From: Chlorokybus atmophyticus
Lineage: Eukaryota; Streptophyta; Chlorokybophyceae; Chlorokybales; Chlorokybaceae
Direction: 5' to 3'
DNA: 64,000 nt
NCBI GenBank assembly: GCA_009103225.1
Contig: RHPI01000560.1
Coordinates: forward strand, 331,356 to 395,355
This document shows positions 11,632 to 23,987 of this stretch, piece by piece. The notes beneath the pieces are model-generated. The model was not told the origin of the DNA. It ran no database searches and worked only from the letters and a program-made list of their open reading frames with translations. Position numbers and translations under genes: made by a program. Position 1 is the stretch's first letter. Each line of letters starts with the position of its first letter.

Positions 11632-14600
11632 CTACAGCAGCAACAACATGAGGGATGCCATCAACCCACCCGCAACAGCGATCCGCGAGGCCACAATGTT
11701 GGCTGACCCCGCGTTGGGTGCGGGTGCGGGCACGGATGCGTTGGGACTCAAACCAAAACCAAAGTCAAATGGTGGCGGCGGGGCAACTAGTGTGGAGTTG
11801 GTGTCATTGATAAAAGACGGTGCGGGAGCAGGTGAGACAACGTAAAGAGGAGCAGGCACGGGAGCGAACCCGGGAGCGAGTACGGGTGCGGGTGCGGGTG
11901 CAGATACAGGTGTTGTTGTTGTTGGCGCAGGTGCGGGGGCGGGCGGAGGGACCTCCGCGACACGCCCTTGTGCACACAGAAAACAGAACACACAGTGAGC
12001 AAGAGTGGACAAGGGTGAGAGTGGTTGGAGGGAGAAGTGTGTGCGCTTACCGGCTGCTAGGGTGGTGAAGGTGAACTTGGTGCCGAGCTTGCAGGCGCCA
12101 TTGGCGCTGGATATCACGTAGTAAGTGGTGTTGGGCGCAAGAACAAGCGTGTAGGGAGAAGTGTCTCCCACCTTTGAGAAAGACAAGCGAGGGTCATACA
12201 CGCATAATATTTGCACTTACTCACATACACGCGCAAGCGCACACAGGCAAGTACACACTCTTTTCAGAGCACACAAGCTTGCATAAGAGTAGACGCACGC
12301 ATGCGTGCGCAAGCACACGCAAGCAGTAACATATATACAAACACACATACACATGCTATTCTGTATATACATGCATGCGCGCACTCACCAAGTTGCCAGA
12401 TGCAGTGCAGGAGTCATACGAGGCCTTGTCGCTGACTAGGAAGACATTGTGTGTTGTTGGGTCGAAGACAAACAACAAGGCATCGCCGCCGGTGGCGTTG
12501 TTGGCCAACACCTGGTTAGCCCAATCCTGGTACAATGTCAAGCTCTGCACACACAATAAAGAACAGGTGAGTACTCGATGGTCCAAAGAACCACTTTCAC
12601 ACCCAGACTGGAGCTCATCCCACCTCGTTGGCAGCGGTGTACACAATAGGGAAGTCCCAGTTGACTGATGAGGTGATAAGAGGTGCACCCACGGGGAAGG
12701 TGTAACCCGTGAGTGCGGGAGGGGAAGCCACAGGTGCAGGCGCAGGAGCAACAGGTTCTACATCACAACATGTCACGAGTGAGTAGCCGACAAGTACAGA
12801 CAATACGCTGTGGCGTGCGATGCGACTATTGATGCTTACTGCTTGCTTTGCCGGTTTTGAAGGTGAACTTCATGCCGAGACCGCAGGCGTCCGAGCTGCT
12901 GGATATCACGTAGTAAGTTGTGTCGTCCGCAAGGACAAGTGTGAAGGGAGAAGTCTCCGCCACCTTAAAAGACGAGAGAGTCTCACCACACTCTCTTCAG
13001 AGCACACAGTCTTGCATTAGAAGAGATGCAAGTACATGCTACTACTCCCACGTACCAGTTTGCCCACTGGCTTGCAGGCATCATAGGAGGCCTTGTCGCT
13101 GACAAGGAAGACATTGAAGTTGGTTGGGTCGAACACAAACGTCAAGGCATCACCGCCGGTGGCATTGTTGGCCAACACCTGGTCTGCCCATCCTTGGTAG
13201 AACGTCAAGCTCTGCACACAACACAGAGAAGTGCAAGTAAGCCAACTCTCGTCGTTCAGGACCCACACCAAAGAAGTGCAACCACACCCAAACTGGAGTC
13301 TCACCACATTTGCGGTAGTGAACACAATGGGGAAGTCCCAGTTGACTGATGAATTGATGAGGGGTGCACCCACAGGGAAGTTGTAACCTGTGAGTGGTGG
13401 AGGAGGGGACACGGGGGCTGGTGCAGGAGGTGGCACGGGACCTAGAGAGAAACACAACAAAATATTAACAGTGAGCCAACAGGAATCAACCATGAACACT
13501 ATGGCACGCAAGTATTCACCAAGAAACTCTCAAGTCACAACATGCATGGGATACTGAAGCTTGCAGGGAGTGTGTTAGCAATGTGGGCTTACTGCTGGCT
13601 TTGCCGGTTGTGAAGGTAAACTTCATGCCGAGGCTGCAGGCGTCTGGGCTGCTGGAGATCACGTAGTAAGTGGTATCATCCGCTAGGACAAGTGTGTAGG
13701 GGGAAGACTTCGCCACCTTCAGAGAAGAACAAGAGGGTCACACAAGCAGTGTAGGTATGCGCACATGATCGTGCACACGTACACGTATGCACATGCGAGT
13801 CGATCAGAGCAGCACAAGCTTGCAAACAGACGCACACGCCCGCAAACACACGCAAGCATCAACACGTACAGACACAAACATACACTCACCAATTTGCCCA
13901 CTGCCTTGCATGCGTCATAAGAGGCCTTGTCGCTGACGAGGAAGACATTAAAGTTGGTTGGGTCAAACACGAACGTCAAGGCATCCCCACCGGTGGCATT
14001 GTTCTTCAGAACCTGGTCCGCCCACTCCTGGTAGAACGTCAAACTCTGCATGACACACAGAAAAGGTCAGCAGCCAACTCCTGAACCGAACCCAACACAA
14101 CACAACCCAACCCAACCTAGAGTGGAGTCCTACCACATTTGCGGTGGTGTACACAATGGGGAAGTCCCAGTTGACAGATGAGGTGATGAGGGGTGCACCC
14201 ACGGGGAAGTCGTAACCCGTAAGAGGAGGAGGTGGGGCCTCCACAGGTGCGGGTGTAGGTGTAGGGGGAGCGGGACCTGAAACACAACATGTGACTAGTG
14301 AGATGACAAGAACAGATACTCAGATCCCAGCATGCACACGAAAAAGAGGTGCTTGCAGAGACTGCTCAGCAGTATGTGGGGCTTACTGCTAGCTTTGCCG
14401 GTCTTGAAGGTGAACTTCATGCCGAGAGTGCACGCGTCCGGGGCGCTGGATGTGATGTAGTAAGTGGTGTCGTCCGCTAGGACAAGCGTGTATGGGGAGT
14501 TGCTGCTCAGCTTCAAGGCAGACAAGAAGAGGGTTACACACGCATGCAGATGCACATGCACATGCACAAGCGTGCAAGCGCATGCACATACCAACTTGCC

Positions 14601-16495
14601 CACTGCCTTGCAGCTGTCATATGAAGCCTTGTCGCTGACAAGGAATACGTTGAAGTTGGTTGGGTCAAACACGAATGACAAGGCGTCGCCGCCGGTGGCA
14701 TTGTTGGCCAACACCTGGTCCGCCCAGTCCTGGTAGAATGTCAAGCTCTGTGTACACACACACCACACAAAATCCAGGTGAGTACCCAACCCAACATGGA
14801 CCGAGCAGCAACACCACTGGGTATCCCCACCCCACCTGGTTTGCAAAGGTGTACACAATAGGGAAGTCCCAGTTTACTGATGAGGTGATGATGGGTGCAC
14901 CCACGGGGAAGGTATAACCCGTAAGAGGAGGAGGTGGGGACTCCACTGGGGGTGCGGGAGTGGGCGCAGCTGCAACTGGGGCTGGTGCAGGGGGAGGAAT
15001 GGAACCTAAACAACACAACAACATGTGAGCAGTAAGCACTTGCTGTGCTGTGCTTGCCTGGTGAAGACATGTGTGCGTACTGGTTCCTCTGCCGGTTGTG
15101 AAGGTAAACTTCATGCCGAGTTTGCAGGCGTCCGGGGTGCTGGCTGTCACGTAGTAAGTGGTCTCGTCATCCAGTTGGAGCGTGAAGGGAGAGTTGGTTG
15201 CCACCTTCAGCAAGAACAATAGGGTTACACATGCATGCAGGTGCCTTTCACTCGCACACACACGTGGGCACGCACCCTCCGGCCGTCTGCCACGCAAGCG
15301 TCATACGCGGTCTTGTCCGTGGCGAGGAAGATGTTGAAGTTGGTCGGGTCGAACACAAATGTCAAGGAGTCGTCGCCCGTCACGTTGTTCTTCAGCACTT
15401 GGTCCGCCCATGACTGGTAGAACGTCAAGCTCTGCACGACACACGTTGCACGCCAACGAGGAGTTAATCCAACAACATACAGTAGACCTGACCAGACCAG
15501 ACCAGACTGGATTAGTCATAGTGTCTTACCTGGTCTGCGGTGGTGTACACAATGGGGAAGTCCCAGTTGACAGATGAGGTGATGAGGGGTGCACCCACGG
15601 GGAAGTCGTAACCCGTTGATGTGGGAGGAGCTGGCACAGGAGCACCAGCACCACTGCCTAGACACAACAAGTCATGTGAGCACACAGCAAGCACACACTC
15701 AGGCACTGCGTCCTGGTGCATGCAGTAACTGGTGTTCGTTATGTGCTTACCAGCTGATGAGCCAGTTGTGAAGGTAAACTTCATGCCAAGCTTGCAGGCG
15801 TCCGGGGTGCTGCTTATCACGTAGTACGTGGTGTCATCGTCCAGGTCGAGGGAATAGGGAGAAGTTGTCGCCACCTTAAGCGAAGAGAATACAGGTTGAC
15901 ATGTAAGCGTCCTCAACCCAGTTAACCATTCACACATGCATGACCATATATACAGACAGGTACACACGCGAACATACACACGCAGATGCAGACACGCACT
16001 GACACGGACACGCGTGCGTGCTGCATTGCCATCAACATGCATTGACACACACAACCACGCACGCACCCTCTCGCCCACTGCCTTGCAGGCGTCATATGAG
16101 GTCTTGTCGCTGACAAGGAAGACATTGTTGACGGTGGGGTCGAACACGAAGGCCAAAGTGTCCGCACCCGTCGCGTTGTTCGCCAGCACCTGGTCCGCCC
16201 AGTTCTGGTAGAACGTCAAGCTCTGCGCACACACATTGCATGCACAAGGTGAGCCGATGTGAGCCTTGTAAGCTGCTGATTTGACCGGACCGGACCAGAC
16301 CAGACCAGACCAGACTGGACTGGACCCCACCTGGTCCGCGGTGGTGAAGACAATGGGGAAGTCCCAGTTCACCGTGGAGGTGATAATGGGCGCACCAATG
16401 GAGAAGTCGTACGCATGCACAGCCGGGAAGATCACCCCCAGACCAAGCACCAACACCACCGCCGCTGCTGCCGCCGCCGCCGCCGCCGCCGTCAT
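11632..16495 (-). CDS. GPI-anchor-type protein with six tandem ENODL/phytocyanin-like domains
   Basis: Nineteen exons, 962 aa. Domain triplets: D1 16495..16331, 16222..16067, 15874..15751; D2 15657..15530, 15431..15276, 15204..15081; D3 15005..14836, 14747..14592, 14510..14387; D4 14276..14134, 14045..13890, 13716..13593; D5 13441..13305, 13211..13056, 12963..12840; D6 12757..12624, 12544..12389, 12171..12051; tail 11966..11632. Each domain reads NWDFPIVYT, SLTFYQ.WADQVL.NNATG, FVFDPT..NVFLVSDK.SYDAC, then TTYYVISS..DACKLGMKF. Signal peptide: residues 1-28. Linkers are Pro-Ala rich (APAPAPV), as in AGP-like chimeras. The C-terminus is NAGSANIVASRIAVAGG followed by leucines, a GPI-anchor signal. 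Of the phytocyanin copper ligands, the FIC cysteine is Ser and the GHC histidine is Ala in every domain. The first His (HNV) survives only in D6, which instead has GTK for GMK. All domains should therefore be copper-free, like early nodulin-like proteins. A cell-surface role is inferred. Confidence 0.9.
16281..16320. repeat. GACCA/GACCG short tandem repeat in an intron
   Basis: The first intron of the multi-phytocyanin gene holds about seven GACCR units. A shorter version of the same motif occurs at about 15487-15510, in the equivalent intron of domain 2, as expected if introns were duplicated with exons. Confidence 0.7.
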
Positions 16496-17364
16496 CCTGG
16501 TAGAGCACAACTTTGTGTCACGCAAACAGACTGACGAGACTGCACAGATGCGCTTAGGTGTGGAAAAATGAAGTCCTTGTGTTAGGGGCCCTAAGCTCCA
16601 GTCTGCAGTGCGCGACGCCAAAAGTTGACCCCGCCGTAAAAGCACGCAAAAGGGAATCCAACTCGCGTCGCGCGCTGCGACCGGCGAGCGAAAGTCAGCG
16701 GACGGGCATCGGCCGTCTGGAATAAAGGGCCGCCTACGAATTATGCCCGGGTGTGACAGGCCCTACCTTGCCGATTGTTATACCATGTCGCGTAGCTTGC
16801 TTTAGTTAATGACCGGTTAAACCGGTCATATCCGGCGCTGCAATGTGGGTACCATGTCGGTAACACTTTCGGACAAGATGCTTGCGTAGGTGTACATGAC
16901 TGTGGCATAACTAAATTGACAGCTGCCGGCAGCGTCGGAGGCTGTTCGGTAGCTGTTTGGTAGGGGTGAATGTGAAGAGTGTCCGTTGTGTATGGACAAT
17001 GTACCCCAATGTTGTACTCTAAGATTCTAAACGGCAACGGGGCGACTAGGTAAAAGATACTCCGAACTGGTATGCAAGGACAGTGCCGCGTGGCCTTCGA
17101 TCGCATGACGACAGGAGGCTCCGAGCGCAATAGACATGTGATGAGGAGCTGCATCAACGAATGGGTTGGAGTGGATTGATGGACACGATTCATGTCCATC
17201 GCTATCCATGCATGGTTGCTCCACTCATATTGTAAAGCTTGTGCAGGGCTCCAAGTTGACGGTCCAATACCACCAGTCACTAGTTGTAAAACTTACCACT
17301 GGTCTCCAGAAATGGCTGCACATGAATTGGTAAATGAGTTATAAGATATTATGTTTAGCTGAAG
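16496..17364. other. Upstream region of the multi-phytocyanin gene
   Basis: This region should hold the 5' UTR and promoter. The minus-strand frames at 16741..17280 have no recognisable content. No clear TATA box. Confidence 0.4.
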
Positions 17365-17535
17365 ATGAACGTCGCAAAATGTTTCCCCTGCCGGCCGACT
17401 AAATATTGGCAATGGCCGAGCACCTGGAAATACTTATTTAGACTGTCGTGGCTCAGTCCACATGTAATCTTGATACAGGGACGCAAGCATAACTTCCGTT
17501 ACTATCAGGCCCTTCCCGTTACAATATAGTCTGTG
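17365..17535. repeat. Inverted copy of the Plavaka-like transposon's right subterminal region
   Basis: Read forward, this stretch matches the reverse complement of about 26865-27041 over some 170 bp. Shared blocks include CGTCGCAA, CCTGCCGG.CGACTAA, TTTAGACTGTCGTGGCTCAG, TGTAATCTTGATA.AGGGAC, AACTTCCGTTACTATCAGGC and GTTACAATATAGTCT. It looks like the end of a second, oppositely oriented element of the same family. It is not the left end of the 22098-27043 insertion, because the gypsy integrase junction places that boundary elsewhere. Confidence 0.75.
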
Positions 17536-17548
17536 ACAATTGATTAAG

Positions 17549-17795
17549 CCTAATTAACAGGCATCTACTAATTACTTAATAGGCCTTAACAAGTGACTAT
17601 GCCTGCTTAACAAGCACCTGTTAGTTACTCATCAGGCCATAACAGGTGACTATAGCCAATTAACGGGCACCTGTAAGTTACACATCAGGTCTTAACAGGT
17701 AACCATACCTAACTAACATGCACCTGCAAGTTACATATTAGTCTTACATAGATAACTCAGCCTATGTGACAGGCACCTGCAGGTTACACACTAGT
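17549..17795. repeat. Subterminal tandem repeat, about 54 bp x 4-5
   Basis: Diverged units follow the pattern TTAACAGGCACCTGTAAGTT, then a tract ending in AACAGGTGACTATGCC. They sit just inside the transposon end at 17365-17535. Repeats next to the termini are typical of CACTA-like elements. Confidence 0.7.
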
Positions 17796-18194
17796 CCAGC
17801 GCACGCGACTGAGCATATATTACAAGCATCAACTAGATAATTGTCGACAAGATAAGGCATTCTGAAGCAACTGAAGGAAACTGATGCATAACTAATGTTA
17901 TATGTATTTGCATAGCATGACCACACGCGATCGTCATTGACTGCCAGCATCGTTATGTGCATGTGCTGTACACAGATACCTGAAATGTATATAGTGTCTC
18001 TCAGTCACTTGTCAAGGCTTGTAATTCGATTATGTGACTTGAATGCCTGCAGTTCCATCGTATATCATAGGGATGCAAGTTTTTACATGCAACAGCATAA
18101 TGACGATTGACTGAGCTGGTTTAAGATGCACAACACTAAGTCACAAGAGCCTTGCAGCTGTGTACACTACCAGCTAAATGGACTACCAACTGCG

Positions 18195-19390
18195 CTACAG
18201 CTCCTCTCCATCATCACCTTGCACGCCATCATGGAACAAAGCACCATGCGCTAGGGCGTGTAGAGGAGACGCCGGAGCTTGCTCTTCCTCCTCCTCAAAT
18301 GGTTGCGCCACCCAATCAGATGCCGTTTCTGCCTCAACAAGCGGGTCACGAGCGGCTGTCTCTTGCGGCCGACGCCGATTAGGATCTTTCAGGTATTTAA
18401 TACAAGATGCAATGCGGCGTTGCATAAGGGTGAATGGCCGGAGGGCTGCGTACCGTTGCCTCATCTCCAGCTTCATTGACATGATCATAGTGTTCATTTC
18501 GCTGAGGTACTCTTCATATGCGTCGTTGCTAGCAGCTATGAGAGGGTCTCCATCCTTGCCCTTAAGGATGCGCTCCACTTGCGTAGTTTACAGGCATGTC
18601 TTAGTGGCATTGAAAGCCACTATTCATTGCAGCGCGCGTCTGCAAGCCTGTAGTTTGGGGCTACAGCATTCTTGAATTGCTGGTGATTCAGTTCAAAGTG
18701 CTCACCGTAAGCAACATGTATGGGAGGTGGTTGACTGTCAGCTGCCGGCAACCAGGTGCAGGGACGGCGTAAGACAAGCACGATCATTTGCCAGATTATG
18801 GGATTGCCCCATTCATGGATGTATCTCCTCTGCTCCGAGTCTGCATTGTCGGTCACCTTAAATTTCCACCATGACTAGTCATAGCAACAACGCATTAGTC
18901 ACGATATAGATAGTTCAAGTTGAGCCTGCACCAGGCTAGAATAATGCCTGTGACTTACTTTGGAGCGCGTTGCGCATCTGGGCTTTTTGAGTCTCGGGGT
19001 CCATTGGGGCGTCGATGTGCCTAATTGAATCGGTTATAATAGGCGAGATGCGTACGTGTGTATGGAGGCTGAGTAAGAAGGCAATGTTGCATAGCAGACA
19101 TGGTGGTGAGAAACCCAACTCACTTGCGCTGGTTGCTGTTACACACAGCAACCAGCGCAACAGTGTCCACTTGTACTTATTCTCAAGGGCATGCTTGATC
19201 TTAGTGACGTTCTCAGACCAGACCTATGTAGCTTTCTTTAAGGCGACAGGCGACACTCCCGTGGAAGGGGCACTTCTTGGGCGTCCAGTACACCTGATAG
19301 AATTTGGCCGCATCAGCCTCATCGTCATGGTCGAAGCCAACACGGGCCAACACGGGCAGATTGGTCAGTGTCATGGTGCAGTGAAGTCAT
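18195..19390 (-). pseudogene. Unrecognised multi-exon coding region, probably transposon-derived
   Basis: Several minus-strand segments read like protein and are joined by plausible splice sites: FDHDDEADAAKFYQVYWTPK around 19345, ENVTKIKHALENKYKWTLLR around 19200, MDPETQKAQMRNALQSK around 19000, TDNADSEQRRYIHEWGNPII near 18850, and MERILKGKDGDPLIAASNDA (18578) running to an acidic tail that stops at 18195. I do not recognise the family. It lies next to the transposon end at 17365 and could be an accessory gene of that element. An intact host gene cannot be excluded. Exon ends were not all resolved. Confidence 0.4.
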
Positions 19391-20845
19391 GAAGCATTCA
19401 CAGCACCTGACACATGATGTTACAAATGGTGTCCTCCTTGGGATAAATGTGGCTCTCTACCTAGTGGCCGTTTATGATTTCAACGACATCTCGCAAATGC
19501 TGTCCGCAGAAGAACAATCCGTTACACACAGTGTCACAGTGTCACACAGTGCTTACCTCGTTGCCAATCTTCCACTTGCTTGGGGAAGGGTTGCTGACGG
19601 CCGAGGTTGCTACGTCATGGCCAAATGTGTTTGCGATGGGGGTTCCAATCGACCCTCCGCAAGCACAACCACGTGAGTCATGTTGCCAGCCATAAAAGAT
19701 GCAACCCTCACAGCTGAGCAAGATGAACAACGAGCACAGTGTATTCAGAACGCATGCAGTGAGTCACTGTGCCAGTGATGAAAGAAGCAAGCATCAAAGT
19801 TTAAGTTGACCAAGAAGTTACGTGCATGGTACATAAAGAAACGCATGCAATCTAGCTTGCCCTTGCGACAACGATGTCAGGTGGAGTTGTTGTGATGGGC
19901 TGGGCGTTAGTGCAGGGTCTTGCTGCGATTGATTGGCCAAGAGTGGCTGCTGCTGGTTGACGATGGTTGCCTAGTTGAACACTGGGGGCAATGTGGACTT
20001 GGGGCGCCGACCTCCACAACGAGGTGCACTTACAGAAGGACCACAAGGCATCTCTCTGACTGATAGTCAGATGCCGCATGCTTAGTTAATGGTGGCGCTG
20101 CCGCATCCAACGCTGCCGCCGCCAGGTGGCCCGCCCAAATGTACAAGGCGCGGTAACGAAAATGAGGCGGTTTTGAACGTCTAGTGTCCCGCAGTAGAGT
20201 CGCACTTGTACTGCGTCTTTCTCTCCTATGGTTGATGGTACGACTTATGCATTCGTACCATGCTTCGTACAACCAAGGGTAACAATGGCTTGGGCGTAAC
20301 ATTTATGGTACGACAGAGGCATCTATCGTCCAACCCCAGCCATTGGCGTACAATGGCTCTGTCGTACCATCCATGGTACGAGAGAGGCATTACTCGATCA
20401 GCCCTAATGCGAGTTAGCGTGCACTCACCCAAACAGCTTCATTGATGGCCGGATGATGGCACGCAGGGGCATCAGTTCAATAACGGGTCGAATGTAAGGC
20501 ATAATGGACCTGGGTTTGGCTAGGAGGCGGAGGACCAATAGGCGGCGGCGGCGGCGGCGTGGCACATTTTGCGAGAAGTTGTGGTCATAAGAGATCAAGC
20601 AGCGAAGCCAGCTAATATCGGGCGCCACGTCATGGATTATGGCAGGCGTCAGCAATGGGGCTGTCCAACACGCATCACCAGCATTGGACAAACCAGCAGG
20701 CAAGCCATCAAGGACCATCTCCACGTAGACAGCTGCTTGGTGGCTCGCTTTCTGCAGCAAGGAGTGGATCATGAGCTACAGTTTTTAAAGCCCCTTATCA
20801 GAACTATGCGGGACCAATTGTGACTATGGGAACAAGTCGTAAAAG
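19391..20845. other. Mobile-element remnant region with GGTACGA palindromes
   Basis: No confident gene. Frames on both strands near 20425-20820 look partly protein-like but match nothing I recognise. Copies of TGGTACGA and its complement occur at about 20230, 20270, 20307, 20360 and 20375; see the palindrome entry. Confidence 0.4.
20346..20385. repeat. Palindromic GGTACGA hairpin, copy 1
   Basis: ATGGCTCTGTCGTACCAT is followed by CC and ATGGTACGAGAGAGGCAT, an imperfect inverted repeat with a GTACCAT/ATGGTAC core. It is the same design as the copy at 23818-23857. Confidence 0.65.
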
Positions 20846-22650
20846 ATTGATCTCAACCCAAGAATATACATCACTTGCGATCATTCTTGGAATTGGCAAA
20901 CTACTTTCGCAAGTTTATGATGGGGTATTCTACAGTTGTGGTGCTTTGATGAAATTGTTGCGAAAAGGCGCTCCATTCTTGTGGATAGCTGAACAAGAAG
21001 CTGCTATGCAATAGGTGAAGCTAGCTTTGACTTCGGCTTCAGTGCTAGCATTATCGGACGGTGACAAGCACTTCACTGTGGTTAGCGATGCGTCCACCCT
21101 TGGGTGTGGTGCAGTATTGTTGCAAGGTGGCAGCTCATGTGCTTATGAGAGTAGGAAGTTCATCCCAGCAGAGGTGAAATACACTACCACTGAACAAGTA
21201 TTGTTTAGCATGGTACATGCTCTAGAAACATGGCGACATTCATAAGAGGGGGTTCAGTTCACAATGGTGACTGATCATGATCCATCGGTGTACTTCTCGA
21301 AACAGCAAAACTTGTCGCGTAGACAAGCTCGCTGGAATGAATTTCTATCCCGGCTTACTTTACTTAGAGTGGGTATATCGGCCAGGCATTACCAGCGTTA
21401 CTGATCCTCCAAGTCTGTTCGTTATTGTTGGCGGTTATGCGTGCGCAATTGCTTGCGACGCGCGGTACATCGTCTCCAGACAATAAATTCGTGCAAGCAC
21501 TTGTGCAAGGGTATGCTTCAGACCCATGGTTCTCTTTAGGAAAGATAGTGCAAAAGCTTGACGAACAAAACAATTTATATTGCGTGGGCACCAGCTTGGT
21601 GATATCTAACCATGCTGAGTTGCATGCGAAATGTATAGCTAATGTACACGATCCACCGTACACTGGGCACTTTGGCAGTTGCAAGACTGACAAGGCAGCG
21701 CAACAGTTGTATTGGTGGCCATCGTTGCCTATTAACGTAAAACATTATGTGGACACGTGTGACAAATGTCAGCATGACAAGCCGCTACGTCAAGGTGTTG
21801 CTACTAGCATTGCCTGTTCCGAATGGCAAATGGGAAAGTGCGAGTGTGGACCTGATTCCTGAGCTCTCAAAGACAGCATTGAGTCACACTGCGGTTGCAG
21901 TTGTTGTGGATCGTTTAGCAAAAATAGTTCACATCGTCCCTTGTTGCACGGAAATAGGCTCCCATGAGTTAGCAATGGGTTTTTTCATGTCTGTATTCAA
22001 GTTGCATGGCTTGCCTCGCAACTTTATATCTGATCGCGATCCGCGATTTGTAGCTCGGTTCAAAAAGTCGCTATGCAGCTTCTTAAAGACGTCGCAAATT
22101 TTACACGGTGACTGACTAAGAACTGAGGGACTGACTGGTGCCTGAGCCTGCTTGAGCCTGCCTGTCGCTGCCTGAAATATTACTTTTGGTTTGTTAGGTT
22201 GCCGTTGGCTTAAGTGGACTGACGCAGACGGCCGCGGGCTGAAAGTGGTTGTCAGTGGCACCAACCGGCCGAAAGTTGTCAACCAGTTACCCTTTGGTCG
22301 TGTGCACAGACGGCCGTTAGCCGGTAGTTACGGACAGCTGACAGCAATAGCCGGCAGTTTCTTTGCCGTTACATTGCTGTTAATATGTGACCCTTGCCGT
22401 TTGACAAAAGTTGGCAATTCTTGCCGTAAGCCAACACTAACATGCCATGCAGCTTGTACAAACCTTGGACTGATTGTTTGGTCTTGCATCAATAAGCCCA
22501 CAATATATACAATGTACCGGCAGTGGTGAGAGTATGTCCACTTGCAACTGAGCAGCCGACTTGCGCATGAAACTACCCTATAACATTGAGTCTAGCTGTC
22601 GGACTCATGCGCAGCTTGTCAACCCGTGGTGCCTGCCTCAAAACTCCGAC

Positions 22651-23488
22651 TCAAACCACCTCCTCCTGTTCCTCCTCCGACGAGTCTTCTGTTTCAACGC
22701 CGGAGTCATCTTCATCCGCTGCTTCGCTCGCTGACAGTACAGCGGCTACTTCGTCCTTCAGCTTGAATGTCAGCGCCTCGCCGTGCACGCGCATGCGCTT
22801 GATGGTCGCTTTGAGAGTGACCACCTGCATTTGGTAATGCTGTAAGAGTGGCGTGCTGCCAGAGGACTAGCCCATCAGCATACACACGCTTACCTCGTCT
22901 TCCGCTTTGTTGCACTCCGCCAGGCAGACAGTCAGCCTGCCGCGCTGCTCTTGGTTCACTCTGACCNGAACTGCTTAATTACCGCTGGAAACATTCAACT
23001 AGGTTATGGATTACCCGTTCGTGGTACTCCGCAGCTTCTCTTTTGCGACTTGTGAGCTCCCGCAAATAGAAATAGGCTGTGCATTTGCGAGATTGGTCAT
23101 GCTGTTTATGTGCATGACACTGGAGGTTGTGCATGAGGGTGTGCATGTGGTATTGACAGTGTATGTCAAGTGCAAGATACTTGAGGCTGTGCATGTGCAA
23201 GATAAAAGAACCCTAGCATGTGGCATTGACAGTGCATCGTAACCCACCTTGGTTATGCCAGTCTTGTTTGGTCCCTTCAATCATGTCGCCGAAGTCGCAG
23301 CTGCTGGTGGGTCGGATTTTCTTAGAGGCAGTATTGTGGTGTGCCTTTGCCCACTCGGAGGGGGAGCCCTGTAAGATATCGCCCGAATCACTGTTGTCAT
23401 TGGATGTGCCCTTGGTAGTCTTGGTGGGGTTTGACACCGAGGACACCCCTCCGGCACCCTGCCCGCCCTGTGCAAACATGGAATTCAT
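22651..23488 (-). CDS. Transposon accessory protein (second ORF of the Plavaka-like element)
   Basis: Four exons with consistent phases: 23488..23248, 23076..22983, 22960..22894, 22839..22651, giving 196 aa. The N-terminus (MNSMFAQGGQGAGGVSSVSN) is Gly/Ser-rich. The middle (SRKREAAEYHERVIHNLVEC, then VNQEQRGRLTVCLAEC) looks helical. The C-terminus is strongly acidic (DSSEEEQEEVV). No known domain recognised. It is transcribed divergently from the transposase, 499 bp away, as in two-gene CACTA-type elements whose second product binds the element ends. That role is inference from layout. The N at 22967 lies in the intron before exon 3. Confidence 0.6.
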
Positions 23489-23671
23489 CCCGGACCTCGA
23501 CCACAATGCCCACTATGCCCCTGGCAGCGCCGCGAACGATCCTCCAAACGCCACATACCCTCGGCATCACGCCCCTGTAAGGGCATAGCTCGGCGGAGCT
23601 ATCGATGGTGTTTTCATGCGCAGGGGGGGACTGACATTGCCACAGTTGTCAATGGTACGAACTGCCATTGC

Positions 23672-23713
23672 CATTGCACAAAGGTACCATTTCAATGGTA
23701 CCTTTGTGCAATG
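23672..23713. repeat. Perfect 20-bp inverted repeat (hairpin)
   Basis: Arms CATTGCACAAAGGTACCATT (23672-23691) and its exact reverse complement (23694-23713) are separated by TC. The hairpin lies in the divergent region between the two transposon genes. Confidence 0.9.
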
Positions 23714-23768
23714 CCTATACCTTTAGCTAAGGGCATCTTCGTACCATTGAAACGGTTCAATCAGTCTA

Positions 23769-23794
23769 CATATATATATATATATATATATATC
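23769..23794. repeat. TA microsatellite
   Basis: An alternating AT run lies between the two transposon genes. Confidence 0.85.
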
Positions 23795-23817
23795 CAGAGA
23801 CTCACCCTGGACGTGCA

Positions 23818-23857
23818 ATGGCTCGATCGTACCATTATAATGGTACGACGGAGCCAG
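23818..23857. repeat. Palindromic GGTACGA hairpin, copy 2
   Basis: TGGCTCGATCGTACCATTAT pairs imperfectly with AATGGTACGACGGAGCCA. It is the same palindrome family as 20346-20385. Confidence 0.7.
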
Positions 23858-23987
23858 TGAATGGCGGCCAAGTTTCCCGCCTCTGGCATGCAAGGGTAGC
23901 GGTGGCGGTGGCGGCGGCGGGTGTGCGTGTTGCTGGATATGATGCAGGTTACATTGGCGACACCTGTGTCGACATTAGTAGTGAGAT

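Noticed and set aside
22098-22110. CGG or ACGG as the target duplication of the Plavaka-like insert
   Set aside because: CAA on both sides restores the integrase reading frame without a frameshift, whereas CGG joins different frames.
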